Of a DNA stretch of 64,000 nt, positions 16,581-26,720 are shown one piece after another. A model generated the notes under the pieces. The model had not been told where the DNA came from. It made no database searches and worked only from the letters and a program-made list of their open reading frames with translations. Source of the stretch: Ruania suaedae (lineage in GTDB: Bacteria > Actinomycetota > Actinomycetes > Actinomycetales > Beutenbergiaceae); contig NZ_CP088018.1 in assembly GCF_021049265.1 (NCBI RefSeq), positions 1,116,001-1,180,000 on the forward strand, in the 5' to 3' direction. The translations under genes and the position numbers were made by a program. How positions within the stretch are numbered: the first letter of the stretch is position 1; the number at the start of each line of letters is the position of its first letter.

Positions 16581-19500
16581 GCCAGGAGTCGCGGCCCGTC
16601 CGCCGGGCGTGGTCAGCCCCACCTGCAGCGCCATGAGGTGCCCGCGGTGCATCAGCACCGCGCGTCCGGGCGGTCCGTCGGGCTCCTGATGCGGGCGCAG
16701 CAGCGCTGACTGGAGGTGGCCCACCGGCCCGCCGCCGAGCACGAGGGTCAGATCGGCGTCCCGCAGCCGTGCGCCGAGCGGGTGCGCGGCGGTGAGGGCG
16801 CCGTCGGGCCCGGTGGTAGCCACGAGGAGGATGTCCGGGCCCCCGGCGGCCGGTGGCATGCGGGTTGCGGGAAGGCGATCGGCGTCGTCGATGAGGACGG
16901 CCACCGGCGCCGGGGCCGGAGGATCGGCGGCGGTGGGTGGCGGGCCCTCGGGTCCGAGCACCACCCAGCCGCTCTCGCGCAGCTGCTCGCCGATCGTGGC
17001 CAGCGTCGTGCTGCGACCGGAACCCGGTGGTCCGGCGATCAGCCAGACGTGCCCGGACCGCGGCCGGCAGCGCACGAGTGCCGCGTCGTCACCCCCACGA
17101 CCCAGCCTCACCGCCCCGGTGGCGGCTGCTTCGTCACCGGCACCGTCACCGGCACCGGCGCCGAGGTGCACCCGGTCGGGGAGCGCGCGCACCCGCCAGG
17201 GTGGGTGCGCCGGGGTGGGCCAGGCGCCGGCGTCGGGTTCGGCGAGGGCCACCTGCATCGTGACCGCGGCGCCGCGGTCGACCAGCACCCCACGCCCGGG
17301 CGGCCAGCCGGAGCCCACGAGCTCGCCCGGCACTCCCGCCATCACGGCGTCGGCGCGGTCGCGGGGGCACAGCACCAGATGGCGGTCCACCGCCTGGGCC
17401 CAGCGATGCGCGGGGGCGGGTGCGGTGAGCAGCAGGTCCAGGTCGAGCCGGCGTGAGCGCCGGAGCAGGCCTCCCACCAGCTCGGCGCCCTCACCGGGGG
17501 CGCCGGACTCCTCCAGTGCCCCGAGGACGGCGTCGACGTCGTCGATGGCCACCAGCGCCGGGCCGGTGCCGTGGGAGAGGCCGCTGAGCAGGCGGCGCAC
17601 CCGGCGCACATCGAGGGGGTCGCACCACGTCCCGGCACCCGGAGCCTGCGCACCTGGCCAGGTCGGGGCCCCCTCGCCGATGACGTGGGTCACCCAGCCT
17701 GCGCGCGCCGCGGCCTCGAGCACGGTGCGCACGGTGGTGGAGCGCCCGGTGCCGGAGGGTCCCGAGACGAGCATCGTGCCACCGGGCCAGTGCCAGGTGC
17801 CCAGGCGCTGCTCCTGCGGAAGGTCGGTCCGGGCGATGGGCAGCGCGAACCGCGCCTGGGCCGGGGCCTGGGCGGGTGAGGTGATCTCCCCCGTCGTGCA
17901 TCGCCGCGGCAACGGGGGAGCCCATGGGGAGCGCGGCTCGGCCCCGCCGGGGCGGTGCCGGGCGAGCTCGTCCGCGGCGGCGTTGAGCACGGCGATGCGT
18001 GCGGGCAGCCAGCGTTGCGCCGCCGGTCCGCACCACGCCGCCTGCAGCAGCTGGCGTTCATCGGTGCGCAGCACCGCCCGGCCGGGAGTGCGGGGCAACC
18101 TCGCGGGTGCCGTCTCGCCGATGGCGTCCAGGGCGTCCGACTCCTCCAGCACCCGCAGGCAGAGCCGCGCGGTGAGGTTGGCGCGCATGTCGGGGGTGAT
18201 GGCGCCGCCGGGTCGCTGGGTGGCCAGCACGAGGTGGATACCGAGGGAGCGGCCCTGGGCCGCCAGCCGCACGAGTGCGTCGAGCTGGTCGGGATGGGCA
18301 TCGGCCATCGCGCGGAACTCATCCACCACCACGACCAGCCGCGGGATGGCGGCCGAGGAGTCACCGCAGCGACGGCGGTAGTCGTCCAGGTCCCCGGCGC
18401 CGGCCGCGGCGAGTCGCTGCTCCCGGTGGCGTAGCTCGGCCCGCAGGCTCGCCAGCGCGCGGGCGGTGGCTGCTTCGTCGAGGTCGGTGACCAGCCCGAC
18501 CACGTGCCGCAACGACTGCAACGGCGCGAAGGTGGCACCCCCCTTGTAGTCGACCAGCACGAAGGAGACCTCCTGCGGGGAGACGCGGTGGGCCATCGAC
18601 AGGATCCAGGCCAGCAGCAGCTCGGACTTGCCGGAGCCGGTGGTCCCGGCGACCAGCGCGTGCGGTCCGTCCTGGGCGAGGTCGAGGGTGATCGGCCCGT
18701 CCGCGCCGACGCCGACCACGCCGGGCAGGCCGGTCTCGCCCTGCTGCCAGCGCCGCACCAGGCGGGCCCGGTCGGCCGGTCCGACGATCTCGTCGAGGTG
18801 GACCCGGTCCGGGAGCGCGCGGGCTCCCGGACGGTGCCGGGCCAGCGCCGCGAGGAACGCCCGCGCCCAGTCCTCGCTCACCTGACGGTCGTGCCCGGGC
18901 CGGACGGCGATCACGGTGGTGCACCACGTGGGCACGTCCGCCAGCTGGGTGGCCAGGAGCAGGTGCGCGGCGGCCGGGTCGTGCTGGAGGCGCCCACCCG
19001 GAGTGCACAGGTCGTGCACGTGCAGCGGCGGCCCGTCGGCGCTGCCGGCCCCGTGCGCCCACTGCCAGCCGGGGGGCCCGTCCACCTCGCCGCCACCGGT
19101 GGCCACCGAGCGTGCCACGATCCAGCGGGCCAGGCCGCGCACGGTGTCCGGGTGGCCCACCAGCGCCAGCCCGTCGCCGGGCGCCGGCGGATCGCAGTGC
19201 CGCAGGAGTTCCGCCAGGCGGCGACGGCGGGCGGACAGGATGCGTCCTGGCCGGCCGGGGCGGGGCGCCCGCTCATCCGCGTCACCCAGGTCCCAGGCCG
19301 ACTGCTGCTGCCCGGGTGGGGCCCCCGGCCAGGCGAGTGCCTGGGCGGGGTCGGTGAAACCGTCCCGGGGAGGCCTGGCCGGCCCGGTGCTCGGGCCGGG
19401 CTGGTCGGACCGTTGCACCCGCCGCCGTCGTGCCCGCGCCCGCAGCGCCGGCCAGAGCACGGCGAGCACGATCGCCAGCGGCATCGCCACCATCAGCACG

Positions 19501-19988
19501 GTGCGCCATCCGCCGCCGCCTCCGCCGAGCAGCAGCGGAATCATCGTCACCGAGATGATGACCGGCATCAGCAGCCGGCCGAGCACACCGTCGGAGATCT
19601 GCTGCTCGGGCTCGGGCACGTCCAGCAGGGCCGGGTGGCTGCGCACCTGTAGCACCGTCGCTCCGGCGACGAGGAGACTGCCCACGGGAGCGGTCCTCCA
19701 GCGGCGCCGGAGGCGCCGGCCGCGTACCGGCCGGGCTGCGCCGTCGTGAAACCCCCGGCGCCGTGCCGGCCGCAGCCGCGTGCCGTTGGCCGAGCCCAGG
19801 TCGCGCACCTGGACCCGGCCGCCCCGATCCCGGATCGCGAGGTGCTCGCGCGACAGCGCGGGGTCTGCCAGGGGCAGGCCGGCGCACTCGTCCCGGCCCA
19901 CGATCGCGGTCTCGGGACCGAGTGGCAGCACCCATCCGAGGTCGGGTCCGGTCACAGCGGCGAGGTGATGGCGCGGTAGTGCGGGCAC
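16278..19988 (-). CDS. FHA-domain, two-TM, triple FtsK/SpoIIIE ATPase (EssC/EccC-like)
   Basis: About 1236 residues. Order: an FHA domain (VGRDE, LSREHLAI, LGSANGTRLR, about 15-75), two membrane segments (about 105-190), then three FtsK/SpoIIIE-type P-loop domains. Domain 1 is complete: Walker A AGTTGSGKSE near residue 448, VLVDYKGGA, Walker B RLVVVVDEF and the sensor LATQRPGG. Domains 2 and 3 have GPSGTGRST (near 742) and GPPGSGRST (near 984) with Arg replacing the P-loop Lys, and Walker B ends in DD. This is the EssC/EccC type VII secretion motor plan, yet no WXG100 or other ESX gene is nearby. The GTG start at 19988 is tentative, since the frame stays open far upstream across a terminator. 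The last ~100 residues have shadow composition, so a true stop near 16600 lost to a frameshift is possible. Confidence 0.8.
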   Translation of the reverse strand: MPALPRHHLAAVTGPDLGWVLPLGPETAIVGRDECAGLPLADPALSREHLAIRDRGGRVQVRDLGSANGTRLRPARRRGFHDGAARPVRGRRLRRRWRTAPVGSLLVAGATVLQVRSHPALLDVPEPEQQISDGVLGRLLMPVIISVTMIPLLLGGGGGGWRTVLMVAMPLAIVLAVLWPALRARARRRRVQRSDQPGPSTGPARPPRDGFTDPAQALAWPGAPPGQQQSAWDLGDADERAPRPGRPGRILSARRRRLAELLRHCDPPAPGDGLALVGHPDTVRGLARWIVARSVATGGGEVDGPPGWQWAHGAGSADGPPLHVHDLCTPGGRLQHDPAAAHLLLATQLADVPTWCTTVIAVRPGHDRQVSEDWARAFLAALARHRPGARALPDRVHLDEIVGPADRARLVRRWQQGETGLPGVVGVGADGPITLDLAQDGPHALVAGTTGSGKSELLLAWILSMAHRVSPQEVSFVLVDYKGGATFAPLQSLRHVVGLVTDLDEAATARALASLRAELRHREQRLAAAGAGDLDDYRRRCGDSSAAIPRLVVVVDEFRAMADAHPDQLDALVRLAAQGRSLGIHLVLATQRPGGAITPDMRANLTARLCLRVLEESDALDAIGETAPARLPRTPGRAVLRTDERQLLQAAWCGPAAQRWLPARIAVLNAAADELARHRPGGAEPRSPWAPPLPRRCTTGEITSPAQAPAQARFALPIARTDLPQEQRLGTWHWPGGTMLVSGPSGTGRSTTVRTVLEAAARAGWVTHVIGEGAPTWPGAQAPGAGTWCDPLDVRRVRRLLSGLSHGTGPALVAIDDVDAVLGALEESGAPGEGAELVGGLLRRSRRLDLDLLLTAPAPAHRWAQAVDRHLVLCPRDRADAVMAGVPGELVGSGWPPGRGVLVDRGAAVTMQVALAEPDAGAWPTPAHPPWRVRALPDRVHLGAGAGDGAGDEAAATGAVRLGRGGDDAALVRCRPRSGHVWLIAGPPGSGRSTTLATIGEQLRESGWVVLGPEGPPPTAADPPAPAPVAVLIDDADRLPATRMPPAAGGPDILLVATTGPDGALTAAHPLGARLRDADLTLVLGGGPVGHLQSALLRPHQEPDGPPGRAVLMHRGHLMALQVGLTTPGGRAATPGSEDGVRGAGPGGGRTRVGMQQADRHGHGGDDPGHREPPRQLGERRDQHRDLQQLPGDDRPPAPAPARAQRAHRREEQRGEESEHHEHPHIGPEQDATGQG

Positions 19989-20059
19989 CCCGGCACGATG
20001 CTCCGGACGGTCCGGTGCCCGGGGGTGCGCCGGGTACGGGCTGTGGACGAACGCGCAGC

Positions 20060-20083
20060 GGCCCCCACCCGCAGGTGGGGGCC
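20060..20083 (-). terminator. terminator after the FtsX-like permease
   Basis: A perfect 10-bp stem (GGCCCCCACC / GGTGGGGGCC) with a 4-nt loop begins 12 nt past the permease stop. It separates that operon from the EssC-like gene and argues against ATPase starts upstream of about 20060. Confidence 0.8.
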
Positions 20084-20094
20084 GAGCGCATCGC

Positions 20095-22685
20095 CTACTC
20101 CACCCCGAGCGCGGCCACCGGGGAGGTGCGCACCGCCGAGCGCGCCGGCAGCACGGAGGCGAGCAGGCCGGCGACCAGCGCCACCACCCCGACCAGCGCG
20201 AGGTCACGCCAGGGCACCATCAGGGGGACCTCGGCGAGGGAGCTGAGCATGACCGTCGATCCGGCCCAGCCGTAGAGCAGCCCGGCGACCGCCCCGATGA
20301 GCGCCCCGGCGCCGGCGATGAGCACGCCCTCCACTGCGAGCATGCCGCGCAGCTGGCCCTTGGTCAGCCCGAGGGCCCGGAGCATCGCCGACTCGCGCCG
20401 CCGTTCGATCACCGACAACGACAGGGTGTTGGCCACCCCGACGAGAGCGATCACCACCGAGACACCGAGCAGACCGACCACGATGGCCAGCAGCGTGTCC
20501 ACGACCTGGGCGTAGGCGGCGCGCTCGACCGCCGCTCCGCTGATCTGCGGTGGCGCTGCCCCGTCGACGGTCTCGGACAGGTCGGTGAGGGTGGACTGCA
20601 CGGTGCGGACGGTGTCGCGTTCGTCGGTGCCGTCGGCCAGGCGGGCCCACAGCATCGAGGCGGGCGCGGCCTCGCCGAGTTCGGCGAAGGTGTCCGGATC
20701 CAGCAGGGCGACCATCCCGTCCAGGGACGTCACGCGTGCGGTGACCTCCAGCGAAGTCTCGCCGTCGGAGCCGTACGGGGTGAGCGTGAGCTGGTCGCCG
20801 TCGCTGATGTCCTGCCAGGCGGCCATATCGGTGGGGACCACCAGCGTGCCCGGCTCCGGCTGGGCGGCGGCAGGCTCACGCACCACCTGCGCCAGGTCAC
20901 CCTGGTCCACCGCCGCCACGGTCAGCGACGTGGGCATGCCGCCCGCGTTGGTGACGTCCACGTCGCGGCTGCTCAGCAGCACGGTCTCGGAGACCCCGTC
21001 CGCCGATTCCACGGCGCTGATCTGAGCATCCGAGAGGGAGTCACCGGCCGCAACGCTCAGGTCGACCGGGAACAGCGCGTCGAGCTCGCTGGTCAGGGTC
21101 TCGCGGGCCGACATCGCCGCGGTGCTCATCATGGTCACCAGCGCCACACCGATGAGCAGCGCGCTCGCGGTGGAGGCGGTCCGCCGCGGGTTGCGTACCG
21201 AGTTCGCGATCGCGATCTTCCCGGCGATGCCCCTGCCGACGAGCCGGCCCACGAGCCGGATCAGGCGGGGCACCACGAACACGCTGCCCACCAACAGGCC
21301 CACGAGGGAGACGATCCCGCCGAGCAGACCGATGGCCAACCCGAGGATCAGGGTGGTGTCGGAGGAGTCCGACGGCGCGCTGCGCGCCACCACCACGGCC
21401 AGCGCCAGCAGCCCGAAGCCGCCGGCCAGGAGCAGCCCGGTGAGCACGGCGCGGGCACGCCCGGCGCTCGCGCTGGCTCGTCCCTCCGTGGGGTGCAGGG
21501 CCGCGAGCGGTGCCACCCGGGTGGCCATCCGGGCCGGCACGAGCGCGGCGAGGATGGTCACCACGAGGCCGGTGACCAGGGGCGCGATGATCACGGCCGG
21601 GGTGAGCGTCAGCCCGGCCTCGATCGGTACCTCCAGCTCGAGCGTGCTCAGCACCGCGAGCCCGGCGGCGACCAGCGCGCTGCCGAGCGCGATCCCGGCG
21701 ACCGAGGCCAGGGTGCCGAGGATGGCTGCCTCGAGCAGCACCGAGCGTCGCACCTGGGACTTCGATGCCCCGACACACCGCAGCAGGGCCAGGGTGCGGG
21801 TGCGCTGGGCGATGAGCACCTGGAAGGTGTTGGTGATGACCAGGGCCGCCACGGCCAGGGCCACCGTGGCGAAGGCGAGCAGCAGCACGGTCATGATCTG
21901 GTCGCTGCCGGCCATCTCAGCAGTGGTCCGCGCGGCCTGCTCCTCCACCGTGCGCACCTGCACGTCCGCGCTCACCGAGCCGGCGACGGCGTTGCGCACC
22001 TGCTCCAGGTCCGCGCCGTCGGTCAGGGCCAGGCTCAGCTCGTAGTGCGGCGGATCGCCGCCCCAGCTCAGCGCGAGCAGCTCGGTGAGGTCGTCGGTGT
22101 GCACGAGCGCCGAGGCACGGTTGAAGAGGAAGGCGTCTGGCTCGTCCAGCAGGCCGACCACCTGCAAGGTCTCGGTCCGGGACTCGCCCGTGTCGCCGTC
22201 GGGGGAGTCCGGGTCGCTGAGCCAGTAGTCCACGGTCACGGCGAGCTCGTCGCCGATACCGACCTGGACGCGGTCGGCCAGGGCGTCGGTGACGGCGATC
22301 TGACCGGGCGCCGTCGGGGCCTGGCCCTCGGCCACCTCGGCCGACTCGAGCGTGGGGTCGGGCGCGGCTGCGCCGAGGGTGACGTACTCGGAACGGTTGG
22401 CGCCGCTGGCCTGGCCGCCCACCATCGCCATCGTGTGGACGGCGCTGACCCCCTCGGCGTCGGCGATCGCGGTGAGGTCGGCATCGGTGAGTCCGCCGCC
22501 CTCGGCGGCCACGATGAGGTCGGCGTCGGCGTAGGCCGAGCTGACCGAGTTGTAGGTGGTGCGCTCGATGGTGGCGGTGGCGAGCAGGCTCGCGGCCACG
22601 AAGGCCGTCCCGAGCATGATCGCGATGCCGGCGGCGACCAGGCGGCCGGCCGAGGAGCGCATCTGGTGCAGGGTCAGGCGCAACA

Positions 22686-22686
<1 letters not shown>
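20095..22686 (-). CDS. MacB/FtsX-fold ABC transporter permease
   Basis: An 863-residue permease with two FtsX/MacB modules. The first has an N-terminal helix (LVAAGIAIMLGTAFVAASLL), a MacB-type periplasmic domain to about 250 and a membrane block around 255-390. A central pair of helices follows (about 410-470), then a second periplasmic domain and a C-terminal block (TLLAIVVGLLGVSVVIALVGVANTLSLSVIERRRESAMLRALG, written here only as its start and end motifs TLLAIVV...LRALG). The ERRRE/LRALG coupling segment is typical. It overlaps the ATPase gene by one base (TGATG). Such permeases usually export peptides or lipids, or act as mechanotransmitters; the cargo is unknown. Confidence 0.9.
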
Positions 22687-23486
<800 letters not shown>

Positions 23487-23592
23487 GCCTCGACGGTAGG
23501 AGCCGGGCGGGTCCGCGCGCGTCTGGCCTGGGTCTGGTTGTGGGGTCATTCCCTGGGTGGACACCGTTGGGCCGGTCTCCACCCGGCCGGCC

Positions 23593-24294
23593 TCAGGTGC
23601 CGGGGCTGACGAGGCCGGTCTCGTAGGCGGTGACGACCGCCTGCACGCGGTCGCGGGCGTCGAGCTTGGACAGCACCCGGCCGACGTGGGTCTTGACGGT
23701 CGCCTCGGCGACGAACAGGTCCGAGGCGATCTCGGTGTTGGATCGACCGCGTGCCATCAGGATGAGCACCTCGCGCTCGCGCTCGGTCAGGGCATCCAGG
23801 ACGGCGGCCGGCGCCTTCTGCTCGTCCGGCAGCACGGTGGCGAGGTGCTCGATCAGCCGCCGTGTGCTGGAGGGGGCGATCACCGCCTCGCCGTGGTGGA
23901 CGGTGCGGATGGCGGCGAGCATCTCCTCCGGCGGGGTGTCCTTGAGTAGGAACCCGCTGGCGCCCGCCTTGATGGCGCGCAGCACGTACTCGTCCAGATC
24001 GAAGGTGGTCAGGATGACCACCTTGGGCACCGTGCCCGTGCGGGCGGCGCTGGGGTCGGTCAGGGCGGCGGTGGCCGCCAGGCCGTCCATCTGCGGCATC
24101 CGGACGTCCATGAGCACGACGTCGACGTCGTGGGAGGACAGCAGCCGGACCGCTTGCGCGCCGTCACCGGCCTCGATGACGACCTCCATGTCCGGCTGGG
24201 AGTTGATGACCAGCGCGAACCCGGCGCGCACGAGCTGCTGGTCGTCGACCAGGGCGACGCGGATCGGTGGCGGGGGTGGGGCGTCGTCGATCAT
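23593..24294 (-). CDS. NarL/LuxR-family response regulator
   Basis: 233 residues. The receiver domain (about 10-130) has the acidic pair VDDQ, phosphoacceptor Asp63 in VLMDVRMPQMDG, Thr in ILTTFD and Lys in FLLKDT. The C-terminal LuxR HTH is LTEREREVLILMARGRSNTEIASDLFVAEATVKTHV in form. The ATG overlaps the kinase stop (ATGA), so kinase and regulator are translated together. It is most likely the activator of the ABC pair that follows. Confidence 0.94.
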   Translation of the reverse strand: MIDDAPPPPPIRVALVDDQQLVRAGFALVINSQPDMEVVIEAGDGAQAVRLLSSHDVDVVLMDVRMPQMDGLAATAALTDPSAARTGTVPKVVILTTFDLDEYVLRAIKAGASGFLLKDTPPEEMLAAIRTVHHGEAVIAPSSTRRLIEHLATVLPDEQKAPAAVLDALTEREREVLILMARGRSNTEIASDLFVAEATVKTHVGRVLSKLDARDRVQAVVTAYETGLVSPGT

Positions 24295-25670
24295 CGACGG
24301 TGGTCCTCTCGGTCCGCGGGGAGGGCCCCGCCGGCGTCGTACGGCTGGGGGGTGTGCGGGTGCTGGGGGGCAGTCTGCCAGGTCGGGGTCGGGCTCGGGG
24401 TCGGCGCCGGCGGCGGCGGGGTGCCCTGGGGCGCAGTGGTGACGGCGGTGCCGGACGGGGCAGCCGGGACCGGGAGCTCGGCCCTGACCCGGAAGCCTCC
24501 GCCCGGGCGCGGGCCGGCGCCGAGCGTGCCGCCGAGCATTCCCGCGCGCTCGCGCATGCCGAGCAGGCCGTGCCCGGCGCCGTCGGAGAAGGCCGCGGCG
24601 CCGCGGCCGTCGTCGTCGATCTGGAGCACCAGGGCGTCGGGCTGCCACTGCACCAGCACGGTGGCGTGGGCGTCGGGCCCGGCGTGCTTGAGGATGTTGG
24701 TCAGGGACTCCTGCACGATCCGGTAGACGGTCAGCCCGGCGCCGGGCGGCAGCCAGCGGGCCTCGCCCATCCGCACCAGCGAGACGGCCAGACCGGCGTC
24801 GCGCACCTGCGCGACGAGGGTGTCGAGATCGTGGGACTCCGGTTGCGGGGCGAGCGGCCCGTCGGCCTGGTCGCTGCGCAGCACGCCGAGGATCTTGCGC
24901 ATGTCCGCCAGCGCCGCCCGCCCGGTCTCGGAGATCGTCGTCAGTGCCCTGCCGGCCGCCTGCGGGTCCTGCGCGGCGGCGTAGCGCCCGCCGTCGGCCT
25001 GGGCGATCACCACCGAGAGGGAGTGGGCGACGATGTCATGCATCTCCCGGGCGATGCGGGCCCGCTCCGCCTGGGTGGCGATCTGGGCCTGCTGATCGCG
25101 TTCGACCTCCAGGCGCGCGGCTCGTTCGGCGAGGGTCTCGCGCTGCTGCACCCGGGTGCGCCGGACCAGCCCGACCGCCCAGCAGCTCAGGACCACGGCC
25201 GAGAGGAGGCCGAAGACGGTCACCCCGCTGAAGAGTGCACCGGTGGGGTCGGTGAACCCGTTGTAGTAGATGAACCAGAGGGCGACGATCGCGCTGCCGA
25301 GCAGCGCCCCGGCCAGTGCGGTCCGGCGAGCCCACCGCGGCCCGTAGACGGTGACCGAGTAGAGCGCGGCGAAGATGGCCACGTCCGAGGCGGTGAGCAC
25401 CACGCCACTGACCACGTGGGCCAGCGCCATCGCGTAGACCGTCACGGCGGAGGGCACCGGCCGCGTCCGCCGCCAGGCCAGCGCCAGCGGCATGCCGATG
25501 CTGGTGACCACGCTGACAGCCGAACCGAACCAGGTCGTCTGCATCGAGCCCAGGTTGGCGATGGAGAGCGTGCTGATCGTGATGATGAACGCGAGCGCCA
25601 GGACGAGGTCCACCGTGAACGGTGAGAACCTCCGCACGGGCAGGCTCGGCGGGGGGTCGGCTGTGGTCAT
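24291..25670 (-). CDS. NarL-type sensor histidine kinase (HisKA_3)
   Basis: 459 residues. Five or so N-terminal membrane segments with very short loops (about 17-170) form an intramembrane-sensing input. A coiled linker leads to the HisKA_3 box ERARIAREMHDIVAHSLSVV with phosphoacceptor His211, then an HATPase_c domain (NILKHAGPDAHA, DDDGRG, GHGLLGMRERAGMLGG). A Pro/Thr-rich cytoplasmic tail of about 55 residues follows. A TACGCT box lies 9 bp before the ATG. Gene order kinase-regulator-ATPase-permease is the usual actinobacterial arrangement for envelope-stress or antibiotic-sensing transporters. Confidence 0.92.
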   Translation of the reverse strand: MTTADPPPSLPVRRFSPFTVDLVLALAFIITISTLSIANLGSMQTTWFGSAVSVVTSIGMPLALAWRRTRPVPSAVTVYAMALAHVVSGVVLTASDVAIFAALYSVTVYGPRWARRTALAGALLGSAIVALWFIYYNGFTDPTGALFSGVTVFGLLSAVVLSCWAVGLVRRTRVQQRETLAERAARLEVERDQQAQIATQAERARIAREMHDIVAHSLSVVIAQADGGRYAAAQDPQAAGRALTTISETGRAALADMRKILGVLRSDQADGPLAPQPESHDLDTLVAQVRDAGLAVSLVRMGEARWLPPGAGLTVYRIVQESLTNILKHAGPDAHATVLVQWQPDALVLQIDDDGRGAAAFSDGAGHGLLGMRERAGMLGGTLGAGPRPGGGFRVRAELPVPAAPSGTAVTTAPQGTPPPPAPTPSPTPTWQTAPQHPHTPQPYDAGGALPADREDHRR

Positions 25671-25840
25671 GGTTCCGCCAGCGTAGGCGCCGCCGGTCAG
25701 ATCGGTCGTCCGACCGTGGTGGGACGAGTGTGCGGGTTCGTCCACCTGGCGGCGTACCGAGGCTGCACCGTCCACAGGACTGGCGAGCGCTGACGCGGCC
25801 TCGTACCGGGCTCCTCGATGCTGAGGATGCTGCCTGGAGG

Positions 25841-26605
25841 TCAGGCCGGCTCGATCAGACCGGGGTCGTTGTTCTTCACCGATCCGACCCTGGAGGAGAC
25901 CTCGTACCAACGCAGTGGCGGGGTGGGCACGGACAGGGCTGCCAGGGCCTCCTCCGGGGCGGTGATGGCCGGGTCGAGCCAGGGCTCGATCGCCTCCGGG
26001 GCGAGCACGACGGGCTCGCGGTCGTGGATCTGCTCCAGACCGTCGCGAGCGTCCTCGGTCACGATGGTGGTCGAGAGCACCCAGCGCTCGGGGTCCTCGC
26101 GATCCTTGGACGGGTCCGGCCACCAGGCGTACAGGCCGGCGAAGGCGATCGGCTCCTCGTCGCTGCGGTGGATGAAGAACGGGGTGCGCCGCGGCTTGGA
26201 CTGGCCGGGCACGTCCTCCTTGAGCCACTCGTAGTACCCCTCGGCCACCACCACGCACCGGCGGGCCCGCAGCGACTTGGCGAAGGCCGGCTTGTCGGCC
26301 ACGCTGTCGCTGCGGGCGTTGAACATCCGGGAGCCGACGCTGAGGTCCTTCGCCCAGCCGGGCACGAGCCCCCAGCGGGCCACGTGCAGCTCGCGGCGGG
26401 TGGGCGATGGTGGCGGCGGGCTCGCGGCGGTGTCGGCCGGCTCGGCCTGCGCCTTGGGTGCTCGTTCGACCACGATCCGCGCACCGTCGGTGGGTGCCAC
26501 GTTGTAGTTCGCCGGCAGCTGCGCCGCCCGCTCGCTGATCTCCTCGACGTCGAACGCGTCCGCCAGCGCCTGGGCCTCCCGGAACGAGGCATATCGTCCG
26601 CACAT
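25841..26605 (-). CDS. SRAP-domain abasic-site DNA-protein crosslinker (YedK/HMCES-like)
   Basis: 254 residues. SRAP proteins form a thiazolidine crosslink between Cys2 and abasic sites in single-stranded DNA to shield them. The catalytic set is present: MCGRY with Cys2 exposed after Met removal, Asn96/Arg98 in NARSD, Glu122 in AEGYYEW and His in EQIHDREPV. An insertion rich in Pro/Ala (about 50-68) is unlike short homologues. The ATG at 26605 is forced by the need for Cys at position 2. Confidence 0.95.
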   Translation of the reverse strand: MCGRYASFREAQALADAFDVEEISERAAQLPANYNVAPTDGARIVVERAPKAQAEPADTAASPPPPSPTRRELHVARWGLVPGWAKDLSVGSRMFNARSDSVADKPAFAKSLRARRCVVVAEGYYEWLKEDVPGQSKPRRTPFFIHRSDEEPIAFAGLYAWWPDPSKDREDPERWVLSTTIVTEDARDGLEQIHDREPVVLAPEAIEPWLDPAITAPEEALAALSVPTPPLRWYEVSSRVGSVKNNDPGLIEPA

Positions 26606-26720
26606 GGGACCAGCCTGGCACGAGGGTCTGACAACGGCCCGGCGCCGGTGAGGGTGCACGGCGAGGAGGCGCCGTCGCTCGTCCTAGGATCGGAGGCGGA
26701 CGTCACCAGGGAGGTCGAAC

